This document shows positions 51,074 to 59,795 of a DNA stretch of 64,000 nucleotides, one piece after another (within the stretch, counting starts at the first letter, position 1; every line of letters begins with the position of its first letter). The DNA lies in NCBI GenBank assembly GCA_052145115.1, contig JBKQPG010000033.1, positions 1 to 64,000 of the forward strand, read 5' to 3'. The notes below the pieces were generated by a model. It did not search any database, had not been told where the DNA came from, and saw only the letters and a list, made by a program, of their open reading frames with translations. This DNA comes from CAIVVT01 sp052145115 (GTDB lineage Bacteria; Acidobacteriota; Terriglobia; Bryobacterales; Bryobacteraceae). A program made the position numbers and the translations under genes.

Positions 51074-51150
51074 GGGGACGTAGCTCAGATGGATAGAGCA
51101 ACCGCCTCCTAAGCGGTAGGTCGGCAGTTCGACTCTGCCCGTCCCTACCA
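51074..51150 (+). tRNA. tRNA-Arg (anticodon CCT)
   Basis: The full cloverleaf is visible: acceptor GGGGACG/CGTCCCT (first pair G-U), D arm GCTC/GAGC, anticodon stem ACCGC/GCGGT with loop CTCCTAA giving anticodon CCT, T arm GGCAG-TTCGACT-CTGCC, discriminator A and an encoded CCA. It decodes AGG, a rare codon in such GC-rich DNA. Confidence 0.96.
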
Positions 51151-51198
51151 CATCCACCGTGCGGCGCATTCTCCGTATACTGGGCTTCTCTGCCCCCC

Positions 51199-54100
51199 AT
51201 GCCTGACAAGCCCTTTGTCCACCTGCATTGCCACTCCGATTACTCGCTGCTCGACGGCGCTTGCGAAATCTCGCGCCTGATGGAACTGGTCGAGCGCCAG
51301 AATATGCCGGCCATCGCGCTGACCGATCACGGCAATCTCTTCGGCGCGGTCGAGTTCTACACCAAGGCCAGGGAAAAAGGCATCCACCCCGTGATCGGCT
51401 GCGAAGTCTACGTGGCGCAGCAGGACCGGTCCATCAAGAACGACACAAACCGCTACAACCACCTGGTGCTGCTGTGCCAGAACCAGGAGGGCTATCGCAA
51501 CCTGATCAACCTGGTTTCGACTGGTTTCCTGGAAGGCTTTTACTACAAGCCGCGCATCGACAAGGACCTGCTGGCGCAGCACAGCCGCGGGCTGATCGCG
51601 CTCTCGGGATGCCTGAAGGGCCAGGTCACGGAGTTGATGCTGCGCGAGCGCTACGACGACGCGCGCCGCCAAGCCTACGAATACCAGGACCTGTTCGGCA
51701 AGGGTAATTTTTTCCTGGAAATCCAGGACCACGGCTTGCCCGAGGACCGCGTGGCCATGCCGCAGGTGTACCGCCTGTCAGTCGAGACCGGCATCCCGAT
51801 GGTCGCCACGAACGACGCACATTACCTGGAACAATCCGATGCCAAGGCGCAGGACATCCTCACCTGCATCCAGACCGGCAAACAGGTCAACGATGAGAAG
51901 CGGCTGCGCTTTTCCACCCAGGAGCTGTTCGTCAAGAACCGTGAGCAGATGCGGCAGCTGTTCGGCGAAGTGGAAGACGCGCTCGACCGGACCTGGGAGA
52001 TCGCCCAGCGTTGCCAGGTGAAGCTGGAGCAGATCGAGGAGCCGTTTCCGAAGTTCGACGTGCCGGCCGAGCACACCATCGACACCTACTTCGCGTGGGT
52101 CGCGCGGCAGGGGTTCGAGCGCCGCAGAGTCAGGCTGGAACAACTAGCCGCGCAGGGTCGCCTGAAGAACCGCGTGGCGGAGTATGAGGAACGCCTGGAA
52201 ACCGAGATCGCGCTGATCCAGCAGATGAAGTTCTCGGGCTACCTGCTGATCGTGTGGGACTTCATCCGCCATGCCAAATCGGTAGGCATTCCGGTGGGAC
52301 CGGGGCGTGGCTCGGCGGCTGGCTCGCTGGTGGCCTACGCGATGGGCATCACCAACATCGATCCGCTGCAGTACGGGCTGATCTTCGAGCGCTTCCTCAA
52401 TCCCGAGCGCATCAGCCTGCCCGACATCGACGTCGATTTCTGCACCAATCGGCGCGGCGAGGTGATCCAGTACGTCACCGAAAAATACGGCCGTGAGCAG
52501 GTGGCGCAGATCATCACTTTTGGCACTCTGGCAGCCAAGCAGGCGCTGAAGGACGTCGGGCGCGCGCTGGAGATGAGCTTCTCCGAAACCGAAAAGCTGA
52601 CCAAGCTGATTCCTAATCAACTCAACATCAAGCTGCAGGACGCGCTGGAGCAGGAGCCGGCGCTGAAAGCCGCCGCGGCGGGCGATGAACGGGTCAGGGA
52701 GATGCTCGATGTCGCGGTGCGGCTGGAGGGCATGGCGCGGAATTGCAGCGTGCACGCGGCGGGCGTCGTGATTTCGCCGCAGCCGCTGAAGGACCTGGTC
52801 CCGCTGTACAAGACGAACAAGGACGAAATCGTCACCCAGTACGACATGCAGTGGCTGGAAAAGCTCGGCCTGCTGAAGATGGATTTCCTGGGCCTGACGA
52901 CGCTGACCATCATCAACGATGCGCTGGCGCTGATCAAGCAGATGCGTGGAGTGGAGCTGGACCTGGACGAACTGCCGCTGGACGATCCGGACACCTACCG
53001 CCGGATCTTCTCACAGGGCCTGACCAGCGGTGTGTTCCAGTTCGAGTCCACGGGCATGAAGGACGTGCTGCGGCGCTACCAGCCGGAGCGCATCGAGGAC
53101 CTGATCGCGCTGAACGCGCTGTACCGGCCGGGGCCGATCAAGGGCGGCGTGGTCAACGATTTCATCGACCGCAAGCACGGCCGGCGGCAGCCGACCTACG
53201 ATCTGCCCGAATTGAAGCCGATTCTCGAGGAAACCTACGGCATCATCCTGTACCAGGAGCAGGTGATGCAGATCGCGCAGCGCATCGCCGGCTACCGCCT
53301 GGCCGAGGCTGACATCCTGCGCAAGGCGATGGGCAAGAAAAACGCCGCCGAGATGGACAAGCAGCGCCAGCGCTTCCTGAGCGGGGCGGCCGCGCTGGGC
53401 CACCCGCCGCGCAAAGCCGAGAAGCTGTTCGACCTGATGGCCGAGTTCGCGGGCTACGGGTTCAACAAGTCGCACTCCGCGGCCTACGGCTACCTGGCCT
53501 ACCTGACGGGCTACCTGAAGGCGCATTACGCGGTGGAATTCATGGCCGCGCTGCTGACCTCGGAGACGGGCAACACCGACAAGGTGGTGAAGTACATCAA
53601 CGAGTGCCGCGACCTCGGCATCGCGATCCTGCCGCCGGACGTGAACGCCTCCGACCTGAACTTCACGCCCGCCGCGGGGGCCATCCGCTTCGGCCTGGGG
53701 GCGGTGAAAAACGTGGGCGCGGGCGCGGTGCAGACGATCGTCCAGGCGCGCCAGCAGGGCGGCGCGTTCGTCTCGCTGGACGACTTTTGCGAACGCGTGG
53801 ACCTGACCTCGCTCAACCGGCGCGTGATGGAGAGCCTGATCAAAGCCGGCGCGATGGACAGCCTGCCCGGCAGCCGGGCGCAAAAGATGGCGCTGATCGA
53901 TGAAAGCATGGAATCCGGCCAGCGGGCGCGCAAGGATCGCGCGAGCGGGCAGGCGGGGCTGTTCGGCGACCTGCTGGAGCCGGGCGCTGGCGCGGCGCCG
54001 GCCCGCGAGTATCCACGCCTGCCCGAATGGGACGCGCGCGCCAAGCTGCGCGGGGAGAAGGAGACCATCGGCTTCTACGTCACCGGCCATCCGCTGGACG

Positions 54101-54666
54101 AACACCGCTGGAAGGTGGGCGAGCTGGCGACGCATTCGAGCGACAGCCTGGAGGGCGTCGAGCGGGGCGCGGAGGTGACGCTGTGCGGAGTGCTGACCGG
54201 CATCACGCGGCGGCGCAACAAGGAACAGAAGCAGTGGGCGGTGGCGCAACTGGAGGACTGGACCGGATCGACTGAGGTGCTGATCTTCGCCGGGCGCTAC
54301 GCCGCGCTGGAGCCGGAGATCGCGGAAGACCGGGCCGTACTGGTGCGCGGCAAGGCGATGCCCGAGGAGGACGGTTCGGTGAAACTGAACGTCCAGGAGA
54401 TCGTGCCGCTGGAACAGGCGCGGGTGGAACTGCCGAGCCTGATCGCGATCCGCGTGCGGGTGGGCCAGCGGCCCGACCGGGCGAGCGAGTTGCGGGGACT
54501 GTTCGAACGCAAACCGGGCGACACGGGGGTGCGGCTCAAACTCGAAAAGACGCGCGACTTCGTGGTTCTGCTGGACGTGGCCGCACGGGTGAGGCCGGAC
54601 CGCGAATTCCGGGCCGAGGTGGAGCGGATCTGCGGACCGGAGTCGGTTGAAGTGTTAGCCTCGTAG
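51199..54666 (+). CDS. dnaE: DNA polymerase III alpha subunit
   Basis: The replicative polymerase, 1155 residues. The PHP domain opens the protein (FVHLHCHSDYSLLDGACEI); the polymerase core has GPGRGSAAGSLVAYAMGIT, the catalytic aspartates in LPDIDVDFCTNRRGEVIQYV, and FNKSHSAAYGYLAYLTGYLKAHY. Helix-hairpin-helix and OB-fold regions follow (FDFCERVDLTSLNRRVMESLIKAGAMD, then VTLCGVLTGITRRRNK). This is the DnaE1 layout, without a proofreading exonuclease insert. No strong Shine-Dalgarno precedes the ATG. It begins 48 bp after the tRNA and is followed by accA, a frequent neighbour in bacteria. Confidence 0.97.
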   Translation: MPDKPFVHLHCHSDYSLLDGACEISRLMELVERQNMPAIALTDHGNLFGAVEFYTKAREKGIHPVIGCEVYVAQQDRSIKNDTNRYNHLVLLCQNQEGYRNLINLVSTGFLEGFYYKPRIDKDLLAQHSRGLIALSGCLKGQVTELMLRERYDDARRQAYEYQDLFGKGNFFLEIQDHGLPEDRVAMPQVYRLSVETGIPMVATNDAHYLEQSDAKAQDILTCIQTGKQVNDEKRLRFSTQELFVKNREQMRQLFGEVEDALDRTWEIAQRCQVKLEQIEEPFPKFDVPAEHTIDTYFAWVARQGFERRRVRLEQLAAQGRLKNRVAEYEERLETEIALIQQMKFSGYLLIVWDFIRHAKSVGIPVGPGRGSAAGSLVAYAMGITNIDPLQYGLIFERFLNPERISLPDIDVDFCTNRRGEVIQYVTEKYGREQVAQIITFGTLAAKQALKDVGRALEMSFSETEKLTKLIPNQLNIKLQDALEQEPALKAAAAGDERVREMLDVAVRLEGMARNCSVHAAGVVISPQPLKDLVPLYKTNKDEIVTQYDMQWLEKLGLLKMDFLGLTTLTIINDALALIKQMRGVELDLDELPLDDPDTYRRIFSQGLTSGVFQFESTGMKDVLRRYQPERIEDLIALNALYRPGPIKGGVVNDFIDRKHGRRQPTYDLPELKPILEETYGIILYQEQVMQIAQRIAGYRLAEADILRKAMGKKNAAEMDKQRQRFLSGAAALGHPPRKAEKLFDLMAEFAGYGFNKSHSAAYGYLAYLTGYLKAHYAVEFMAALLTSETGNTDKVVKYINECRDLGIAILPPDVNASDLNFTPAAGAIRFGLGAVKNVGAGAVQTIVQARQQGGAFVSLDDFCERVDLTSLNRRVMESLIKAGAMDSLPGSRAQKMALIDESMESGQRARKDRASGQAGLFGDLLEPGAGAAPAREYPRLPEWDARAKLRGEKETIGFYVTGHPLDEHRWKVGELATHSSDSLEGVERGAEVTLCGVLTGITRRRNKEQKQWAVAQLEDWTGSTEVLIFAGRYAALEPEIAEDRAVLVRGKAMPEEDGSVKLNVQEIVPLEQARVELPSLIAIRVRVGQRPDRASELRGLFERKPGDTGVRLKLEKTRDFVVLLDVAARVRPDREFRAEVERICGPESVEVLAS

Positions 54667-54710
54667 ATGGATCCGCGGCCGGCGGCGGTGCGGGGCCGCG
54701 GGAGGAAGAC

Positions 54711-55649
54711 ATGCCAGACGAGTCCAGCCCGCAACCCCTCGAGGATCTCGAACCCGAGATTTCCGAGTTTGAGCCGGACAGCGTGGAGGAGCTTCCCCCG
54801 ATGAGCGAACCGCAGGTCGAGCCGGCGCAACCACAGGGCGCGGAGCCCGCCAATCCGGCCTGGCAGAGGGTCAAGCTGGCGCGGCACCCCAAGCGCCCGC
54901 ATACGCTCGACTACATCCAGCGCCTGGCCCCGGATTTCACCGAAATTCACGGCGACCGGCGCTTCGGCGACGACGCGGCGATCGTCTGCGGCTACGGCCA
55001 TGTGAGCGGCCGGGCGGTGATGCTGGTGGGCCAGCAGAAGGGCCGCGACACCAAGCAGAAGCTGCTGCGCAACTTCGGCATGCCCAAGCCGGAAGGGTAT
55101 CGTAAGGCGCTGCGGGTGATGGAACTGGCGGCCAAATTCGGCCGTCCGGTGATCACGTTCCTGGATACGCCGGGGGCCTATCCGGGCATCGACGCGGAGG
55201 AGCGCGGGCAGGCCGAGGCGATCGCGTTTAACCTGCGCGAGATGGCGCGGCTGGAGACGCCGATCGTGGTGGCGGTGATCGGCGAAGGCGGCAGCGGCGG
55301 CGCCCTGGCGCTGGGCATCGGCAACCGGGTGTTGATGCTGGAAAATGCGATCTACAGCGTGATTTCGCCGGAAAGCTGCGCGGCGATCATCTATCGGGAC
55401 GCCTCGATGGGCGCGCTGGCGGCCTCCGCGCTGCGGCTGACGGCGCCCGACTTGAGCGCACTCGGGCTGATCGACCGAATTGTCGCTGAACCGCCCGGCG
55501 GGGCTCAGGAAAACCCCGACCTGGCGGCCGAGAATCTGCGCCAGGAACTGGTGCGCACGCTGGACGAGCTGAAGGATCTATCAGGCGAGCAGTTGGTCGC
55601 GGACCGCTACGCGCGCTTCCGCGGCATGGGCAATTTCTTCCAGGAATGA
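54711..55649 (+). CDS. accA: Acetyl-CoA carboxylase carboxyltransferase subunit alpha
   Basis: It transfers the carboxyl group from biotin to acetyl-CoA to make malonyl-CoA. Typical segments are RHPKRPHTLDYIQRLAPDFTEIHGDRRFGDD, FGMPKPEGYRKALRVM, PVITFLDTPGAYPGIDAEERGQAEAIA, VIGEGGSGGALALGIGNRVLMLENAIYSVISPE and AAIIYRD. The enzyme is 312 residues. Its first 50 are acidic and proline-rich (EDLEPEISEFEPDSVEELPP) instead of the usual coiled-coil N-terminus of AccA. It lies 44 bp downstream of dnaE. accD is not in the window. Confidence 0.96.
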   Translation: MPDESSPQPLEDLEPEISEFEPDSVEELPPMSEPQVEPAQPQGAEPANPAWQRVKLARHPKRPHTLDYIQRLAPDFTEIHGDRRFGDDAAIVCGYGHVSGRAVMLVGQQKGRDTKQKLLRNFGMPKPEGYRKALRVMELAAKFGRPVITFLDTPGAYPGIDAEERGQAEAIAFNLREMARLETPIVVAVIGEGGSGGALALGIGNRVLMLENAIYSVISPESCAAIIYRDASMGALAASALRLTAPDLSALGLIDRIVAEPPGGAQENPDLAAENLRQELVRTLDELKDLSGEQLVADRYARFRGMGNFFQE

Positions 55650-55679
55650 GCGGGACCGCGCGTGACCGCGCACTGCCGG

Positions 55680-56018
55680 CTACTCGTGTGACGAATCTTC
55701 CTCCACCGAGATTTTCAGGGCGCGCAGGAATTTCTGGTCCTGGGTAGTGAATTTCAGGCGGACGCCGGTTTCGCCGCGGCGGGCGCGCGAGGGCTGCTCC
55801 TCGGTGACTTCGATATGCGTTTCGGCCTGATCGTCCTCAGCGGCTTCGCCGTCGGAGGAGCGCTTGTTGAAGCCGATGGTGGCCTCCAGGATCAGGAAGA
55901 CGTCATAGCCGGCCTTCCGGATCTCGCCAATGGCCTCGGCAATCCGTTCCGAATCGGAGAGCGAGTCGTTGATGGCGTTGCCCAATTCCTGCATCAACTG
56001 CTTGAGACGTTCGTCCAA
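55680..56018 (-). CDS. Conserved small hypothetical protein
   Basis: 112 residues if it starts at the TTG at 56018 (DERLKQLMQELGNAINDSLSDSERIAEAIGEIRKAGYDVFLILEATIGF). AGGGGA lies upstream of this codon, whereas the longer open frame to 56582 covers antisense of another gene. The N-terminal half is helical; the second half is acidic and ends LKFTTQDQKFLRALKISVEED. I do not recognise a family. It is convergent with accA, 30 bp away. Confidence 0.6.
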   Translation of the reverse strand: MDERLKQLMQELGNAINDSLSDSERIAEAIGEIRKAGYDVFLILEATIGFNKRSSDGEAAEDDQAETHIEVTEEQPSRARRGETGVRLKFTTQDQKFLRALKISVEEDSSHE

Positions 56019-56208
56019 GGCGATTCCCCTTCCGCCACCTTCAGAATAGCATCGGCCCGCAAGCGCCCGACTTGAATTTGGCCGTCCTTCCCGTGGACTC
56101 GATTCCGGCTGTCCGGCCAGTTCGCATGTGCACGCTCCTACTATCGGACGACGCAGCGGGAGCATTAGCGGTTCCCTCGGCTTGGTACCATGAATTGCCG
56201 GCACTTTC

Positions 56209-56505
56209 ATGCCCCGCGCGTGGCCCACCAAACAATCCGCAGAGCGCATCGCCAAGGCCTTTATCCGCTCGTTCGTGCCGGGCGTGATCAAGCCGCTGCA
56301 CGTTCTGTGGAACGAAATCCTGGGCTTTGTTTTCTTTATGCTGGCGCTGCTGGTATCGATCGGGCCGGTGCGCCGCGGGTACCACGAACTGGACGGGGAT
56401 CCGGCGAACTCGCTCAAGTTCGGGCTGGCCGTGGTGCTGGCGGTGCTGATGCTGGGCTTCGGGGTGCATTCGTTTCTGCGGGCGCGGCGGATCGGGCGCT
56501 CCTGA
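56209..56505 (+). CDS. Small membrane protein of unknown function
   Basis: 98 residues with two membrane helices (about 39-51 plus flanks, LGFVFFMLALLVSIG, and about 71-90, GLAVVLAVLMLGFGVHSFLRAR) and a basic N-terminus (AERIAKAFIRSFVPGVIKPLHVLWNEI). No family recognised. No Shine-Dalgarno is obvious. It lies between the gene at 56018 and a candidate small RNA. Confidence 0.55.
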   Translation: MPRAWPTKQSAERIAKAFIRSFVPGVIKPLHVLWNEILGFVFFMLALLVSIGPVRRGYHELDGDPANSLKFGLAVVLAVLMLGFGVHSFLRARRIGRS

Positions 56506-56705
56506 GCGGCGCCGGCATCATGCACATCACTAGTAACCCAAACGTCACGGGCTCCGTTGTTAGTTGTAGACGAGGGAAACACGGAAATCCACCCGGGGAA
56601 CCAGGGTGACCTCCCACCACCGGGGATTTCCGGGAAGCGGCCATTGCGGCCGTTTCAGCCATTCGGGGCTTGCGGACCGTGCCGGCCGCAAGCCCTGCTT
56701 TTTGT
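56506..56705 (+). ncRNA. Candidate structured small RNA with its own terminator
   Basis: The gap before rpsT has no gene but strong secondary structure. AAATCC near 56583 pairs with GGATTT near 56630, enclosing GGG-TGACCT-CCC. CGGCC-ATTGC-GGCCG follows around 56640-56654. A textbook rho-independent terminator closes the region at 56666-56704. A structured stretch ending in a terminator just upstream of a ribosomal protein gene is either a small RNA or an attenuated leader. It is not RNase P, tmRNA or SRP RNA as far as I can see. Lineage-specific motifs such as Acido-1 are possible, but I cannot confirm this. Confidence 0.45.
56666..56704 (+). terminator. Strong rho-independent terminator
   Basis: GGGCTTGCGG (56666-56675) and CCGCAAGCCC (56686-56695) form a perfect 10-bp stem with a 10-nt loop, followed by TGCTTTTTG. 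It ends the transcript before rpsT. Confidence 0.88.
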
Positions 56706-56790
56706 ATGCGGCACGGTTTTGACGGACCACCAGCGGATGCGATACCCTAAAGACTGTAACACTTCGGGTTAAGGTGCATAACGACTAGCA

Positions 56791-57072
56791 ATGGCGAATC
56801 ATTTTTCCTCGTTGAAGCGGATCCGGATCACCGAGCGACGGACGAAGGTGAACCGGATGCGGCGGAGCCGGATGCGGCTGGCGGTCCGGAGCATGCGCAA
56901 GACGCTTGCAAAGAAAGACGCGCAGGCGGCTGCGGCACTGCTGCCGGAGACGTTTTCGATCGTCGACCGGGCGGCCCGGTGGGGCATCATCAAGGACAAC
57001 ACCGCGGCGCGCTACAAGGCCCGCATCCACCAGCACCTGAAGGCCCTCACGGGCGCGCCAGCCTCGGCGTAA
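56791..57072 (+). CDS. rpsT: 30S ribosomal protein S20
   Basis: A 93-residue 16S rRNA-binding protein of the small subunit. The N-terminus MANHFSSLKRIRITERRTKVNRMRRSRMR and the C-terminal GIIKDNTAARYKARIHQHLKAL are the family hallmarks (usually ANxxSAxKRxR and xxNxAARxKSRL). It stands as a single gene behind a terminator. holA is convergent on the other strand, 24 bp away, which is also a common neighbour in other bacteria. Confidence 0.95.
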   Translation: MANHFSSLKRIRITERRTKVNRMRRSRMRLAVRSMRKTLAKKDAQAAAALLPETFSIVDRAARWGIIKDNTAARYKARIHQHLKALTGAPASA

Positions 57073-57096
57073 AACTCTCCATTTCAGCGCCTTGCA

Positions 57097-58176
57097 TCAA
57101 GTGAGGCGCAGCACAAAATCCTCCAGGACAATGCGATCGTCGGGGCGGTTGCCCTTGAGGTCGCGGTCCGCCCGGAAGACCAGCGAGATGGCCTGCTCGA
57201 GCGTTTCGCGGGGGAACTTCAGACTGGCGTTGTAGACCTGCTCGGCGCGCGTGCGCCACATCGCGATCCCCTGGCGCTGGAAGTAAGTCTGGACGTCCTG
57301 GACGGAACGCAATTGCTGTTCACGGGCGGCCAGGGCCAGGCGCAGCAGCGTGCCGAGGAAGGTCAGAGCCAGCGGCAGGTATTCACCTTCGCGGATGAGC
57401 GTGTCCAGCAGGCGCAGCGATTCCAGGCGGTCGCGCCGGGCCAGGGCGTTGACCAGGGCGAAAATCGTCGTTTCGGAGAGGTTCGGCACCAGGGCCGCGA
57501 TGTCCTGGGCGCTGATTTCGCCGCCGGGCGGGGCGTAGAGCGCCAGCTTGTCGAGTTCGTTCACCAGGCGCGCCAGGTCGGCGGCAGTGGCCTCGACCAG
57601 CCGGTCGAGCTGGGGCGGGCCGATGCGCAGGCCCAGTTCGGCGGCACGCTGCTGGGCAAAGGCCCGCGCCTCAACGGCGGTGGTGTGATGGAACTCGACG
57701 CTGGCGGGGATGGCGGCGTAGAACTTGGCGACGCGTTCACAGCGCGCCTTGTCCTCGCCTTCAAAATCGTAACGCGAGCAGTCGAACACCAGGACCACGC
57801 CGGGGGTCGGGTCGTTGCAATACGCGGCCAGCAGGGCGGCATCGCCCTTGGCGGCGCCCGCGGCGTCGCCTTCCCCGGCGTCCGCTTCGGCGGTGGCGGC
57901 ACGGCCGCGTGGCAGCGCGGATTCGGCCGCGCCCACCCAGATGACGCGGTTGCCGGCGAACAGCGACATCGAGCGCGCGTCGTCCAGGACTTCGCTCAGC
58001 GGCAGGGTGTCGAGATCGTGGCGCGTCAACCCGCTGGAGCGCTCTTCGGGCGGCAGAACCTTGTCCAGCAGCGCCTCGCGGCACTGCCGGCGACGGTGGA
58101 TCTCGGGGCCCAGGAAGAGGTACGCCGGCCGGGGCGGCTGAAGCTGCAGCGAGCGGATGAACTGCTCGGGCGTCAC
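57097..58176 (-). CDS. holA: DNA polymerase III delta subunit
   Basis: A 359-residue clamp-loader subunit that opens the sliding clamp. Family features are the N-terminal AYLFLGPEIHRRRQCREALLDKVLP, the central VLVFDCSRYDFEGEDKARCERVAKFYAAI, the PQLDRLVEATAADLARLVNELDKLALYA stretch and TIFALVNALARRDRLESLRLLDTLIREGEYLPLALTFLGTLLRLAL, which is very characteristic. An alanine- and glycine-rich insertion lies at about residues 85-113. It starts 7 bp after lptE, so lptE-holA are co-transcribed, as in many Gram-negative bacteria. Confidence 0.92.
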   Translation of the reverse strand: MTPEQFIRSLQLQPPRPAYLFLGPEIHRRRQCREALLDKVLPPEERSSGLTRHDLDTLPLSEVLDDARSMSLFAGNRVIWVGAAESALPRGRAATAEADAGEGDAAGAAKGDAALLAAYCNDPTPGVVLVFDCSRYDFEGEDKARCERVAKFYAAIPASVEFHHTTAVEARAFAQQRAAELGLRIGPPQLDRLVEATAADLARLVNELDKLALYAPPGGEISAQDIAALVPNLSETTIFALVNALARRDRLESLRLLDTLIREGEYLPLALTFLGTLLRLALAAREQQLRSVQDVQTYFQRQGIAMWRTRAEQVYNASLKFPRETLEQAISLVFRADRDLKGNRPDDRIVLEDFVLRLT

Positions 58177-58183
58177 GGCGACC

Positions 58184-58735
58184 CTACCACGCCTCCAGGA
58201 TCGAACTGACCACCTGCTGGGCCACGCTGCGGCTTAGGCGCGCCAGCGCGGCGTCGCTCTCGTCGATGTAGGAACGCTGGTCGGTAGTGATTTCGTAGCG
58301 TTCCCGGACCTCCATGTTGGTGCGCGACCAGAGCACCTTTTTCGTGGCGCGCTCGCGCAGGGTGAGGTTCAGCCACACGCTGAGCAGTACGCCCGTGGAA
58401 CGCCCGGTGGCGGGGTCGTAAACCGTGGGTGCGCCGTAATAGCCCTTGATCACGCCCTCCAGGACGGCGTCGGCGTTGTTGGGGTCGGAGACCACCTGGT
58501 AACGGGTGCGGGCCGTGAACTCGCGTCCGATCTCCTGCGGCAACAGGCCGGTGAGCTTGTATTTCGTCGTGGCGTTGGTGAACGCGGGCAAGGCGATGGT
58601 GTGCAAGCTCTTGGGCAGCATGTCGCCCTGGCCGCCGAGATGGTAGCCGCAGCCCGCGAGGCTGGCCAGCAACAGGGCCGCCAGCGGGGCCGGCAAGGCC
58701 GTGCGGAGTTTTCGTCCCGCTGCCGCGGCATTCAT
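58184..58735 (-). CDS. lptE: LPS-assembly lipoprotein LptE
   Basis: 183 residues. The signal peptide ends in a lipobox (LASLAGCGYHLGG), so the mature protein is a lipoprotein. The mature start GCGYHLGG followed by LPKSLHTIALPAFTNATTKYKLTGLLPQEIGREFTAR is the LptE/RlpB pattern. It forms the plug of the LptD outer-membrane LPS translocon. The start codon overlaps the upstream gene's stop (ATGA), and holA follows 7 bp on. LptD is not in this window. Confidence 0.9.
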   Translation of the reverse strand: MNAAAAGRKLRTALPAPLAALLLASLAGCGYHLGGQGDMLPKSLHTIALPAFTNATTKYKLTGLLPQEIGREFTARTRYQVVSDPNNADAVLEGVIKGYYGAPTVYDPATGRSTGVLLSVWLNLTLRERATKKVLWSRTNMEVRERYEITTDQRSYIDESDAALARLSRSVAQQVVSSILEAW

Positions 58736-59793
58736 TTCCGTGCGTCTCCCTTCGACACTTCTCCCTGCGACAATGGGCGGCTGAGCAGCGCCGCGGTGAG
58801 CAGCACATTGTCGGCGTGGGCGCGCAGGTTGTCGAAGGCCAGCCACAGCCAGAAGGCGTGCGCGGCGTTGCGGTCGGGCGTCAGGTCGCTGGCCGTGATA
58901 CCGCTCTCGCCGGCGGTGGCGGTGTTTGAGCCGGGCTCCTGGTCCGGACCGCGCACGTCGAAAGCGGCCGCCGCCAGAGCGCGGGCGACCTCGTCGGCGG
59001 CCACGGCAGAGTTGAATTCCAGCCACACATTCAGCGCGTAGCCGTGGAACACCGGCGCGTGCAGCAGGCGCAGTGAAGGCCCGCCCAGGCCCAGCGGCCC
59101 CAGCAAGGACGCCAGGTGCTGGTCGATGCGGCGCTCCACCGCCGCCAGCGCCAGCGGCGCGTCCTGGCCGTAGCGCGGCAGCAGGTTGAAGGCCACCTGG
59201 GCGTCGAAAATCTCCTTGGGCAGGGCCTTGAGGTTCAACAGGCTGATGGTCTGCTGATGCAGCTCGTCGAGCCCGGCGCGGCCGCGCTCGCTGGCGGGTT
59301 CGAAGACCGTGACGACACAGCGCGCCACCCGCGGCTTTTGAAAAGCCGCCAACAGCCGGGCCAGCGCGACGGCCAGCGGATGGGCGGGGACGTGGACCTG
59401 GCTGGCGCCGCCGAACGGCGGGAGGTCGAGCACCGGGGCGCAGACGCGGGCTTCGGCCAGATGCTCCAACGCCCCGGTGGCGTCGATCAGCGCTGGAGGG
59501 CGCCGGGCGGCCAGCGCCAGGCGCTGGGCTTCGCGGTGCGTTTCGGCGGCGCCGGCGAGGATCAGCACGCGGGCCTCCTCCACCGAAACGTCGTCTAGCG
59601 CAGGGATCACGGCCAATTCGTCCCCGCTGGCGGTCAGGACGCGTTCCTGCGGCCCGGCCGAGGCCAGGACCAGGTCGATGGGCAGCTTGCGCTCCTCCAC
59701 CAGTTCCCGGACCTCCTGGCCGAGCAGGGTTTCGCCACCGATCAGCACCCACCTGGCGCGAGTCATCGTGGTTGAATGTTCCAGTCCGCTCAT
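58732..59793 (-). CDS. Aspartate-semialdehyde dehydrogenase-like protein without the expected cysteine motif
   Basis: About 353 residues. It has the Asd shape: the N-terminal nucleotide motif VLIGGETLLGQEVRELV, then a second domain with RVARCVVTVFEPASERGRAGLDELHQQTISLL and the conserved FDAQVAFNLLPRYG. The segment that normally carries the active-site cysteine (N-C-S/T) instead reads GGASQVHVPAHPLAVALARLL with no cysteine. This matches USG-1-type Asd paralogues, which are not expected to be active. Its role is unknown. It starts two bases after the pssA stop and overlaps lptE (ATGA), a tight envelope operon. Confidence 0.78.
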   Translation of the reverse strand: MSGLEHSTTMTRARWVLIGGETLLGQEVRELVEERKLPIDLVLASAGPQERVLTASGDELAVIPALDDVSVEEARVLILAGAAETHREAQRLALAARRPPALIDATGALEHLAEARVCAPVLDLPPFGGASQVHVPAHPLAVALARLLAAFQKPRVARCVVTVFEPASERGRAGLDELHQQTISLLNLKALPKEIFDAQVAFNLLPRYGQDAPLALAAVERRIDQHLASLLGPLGLGGPSLRLLHAPVFHGYALNVWLEFNSAVAADEVARALAAAAFDVRGPDQEPGSNTATAGESGITASDLTPDRNAAHAFWLWLAFDNLRAHADNVLLTAALLSRPLSQGEVSKGDARK

Positions 59794-59795
59794 TC

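Noticed and set aside
49866..51209. 447-codon version of the YheT-type gene
   Set aside because: The extended start would run through tRNA-Arg and the promoter region of dnaE; the conserved part begins near 50870.
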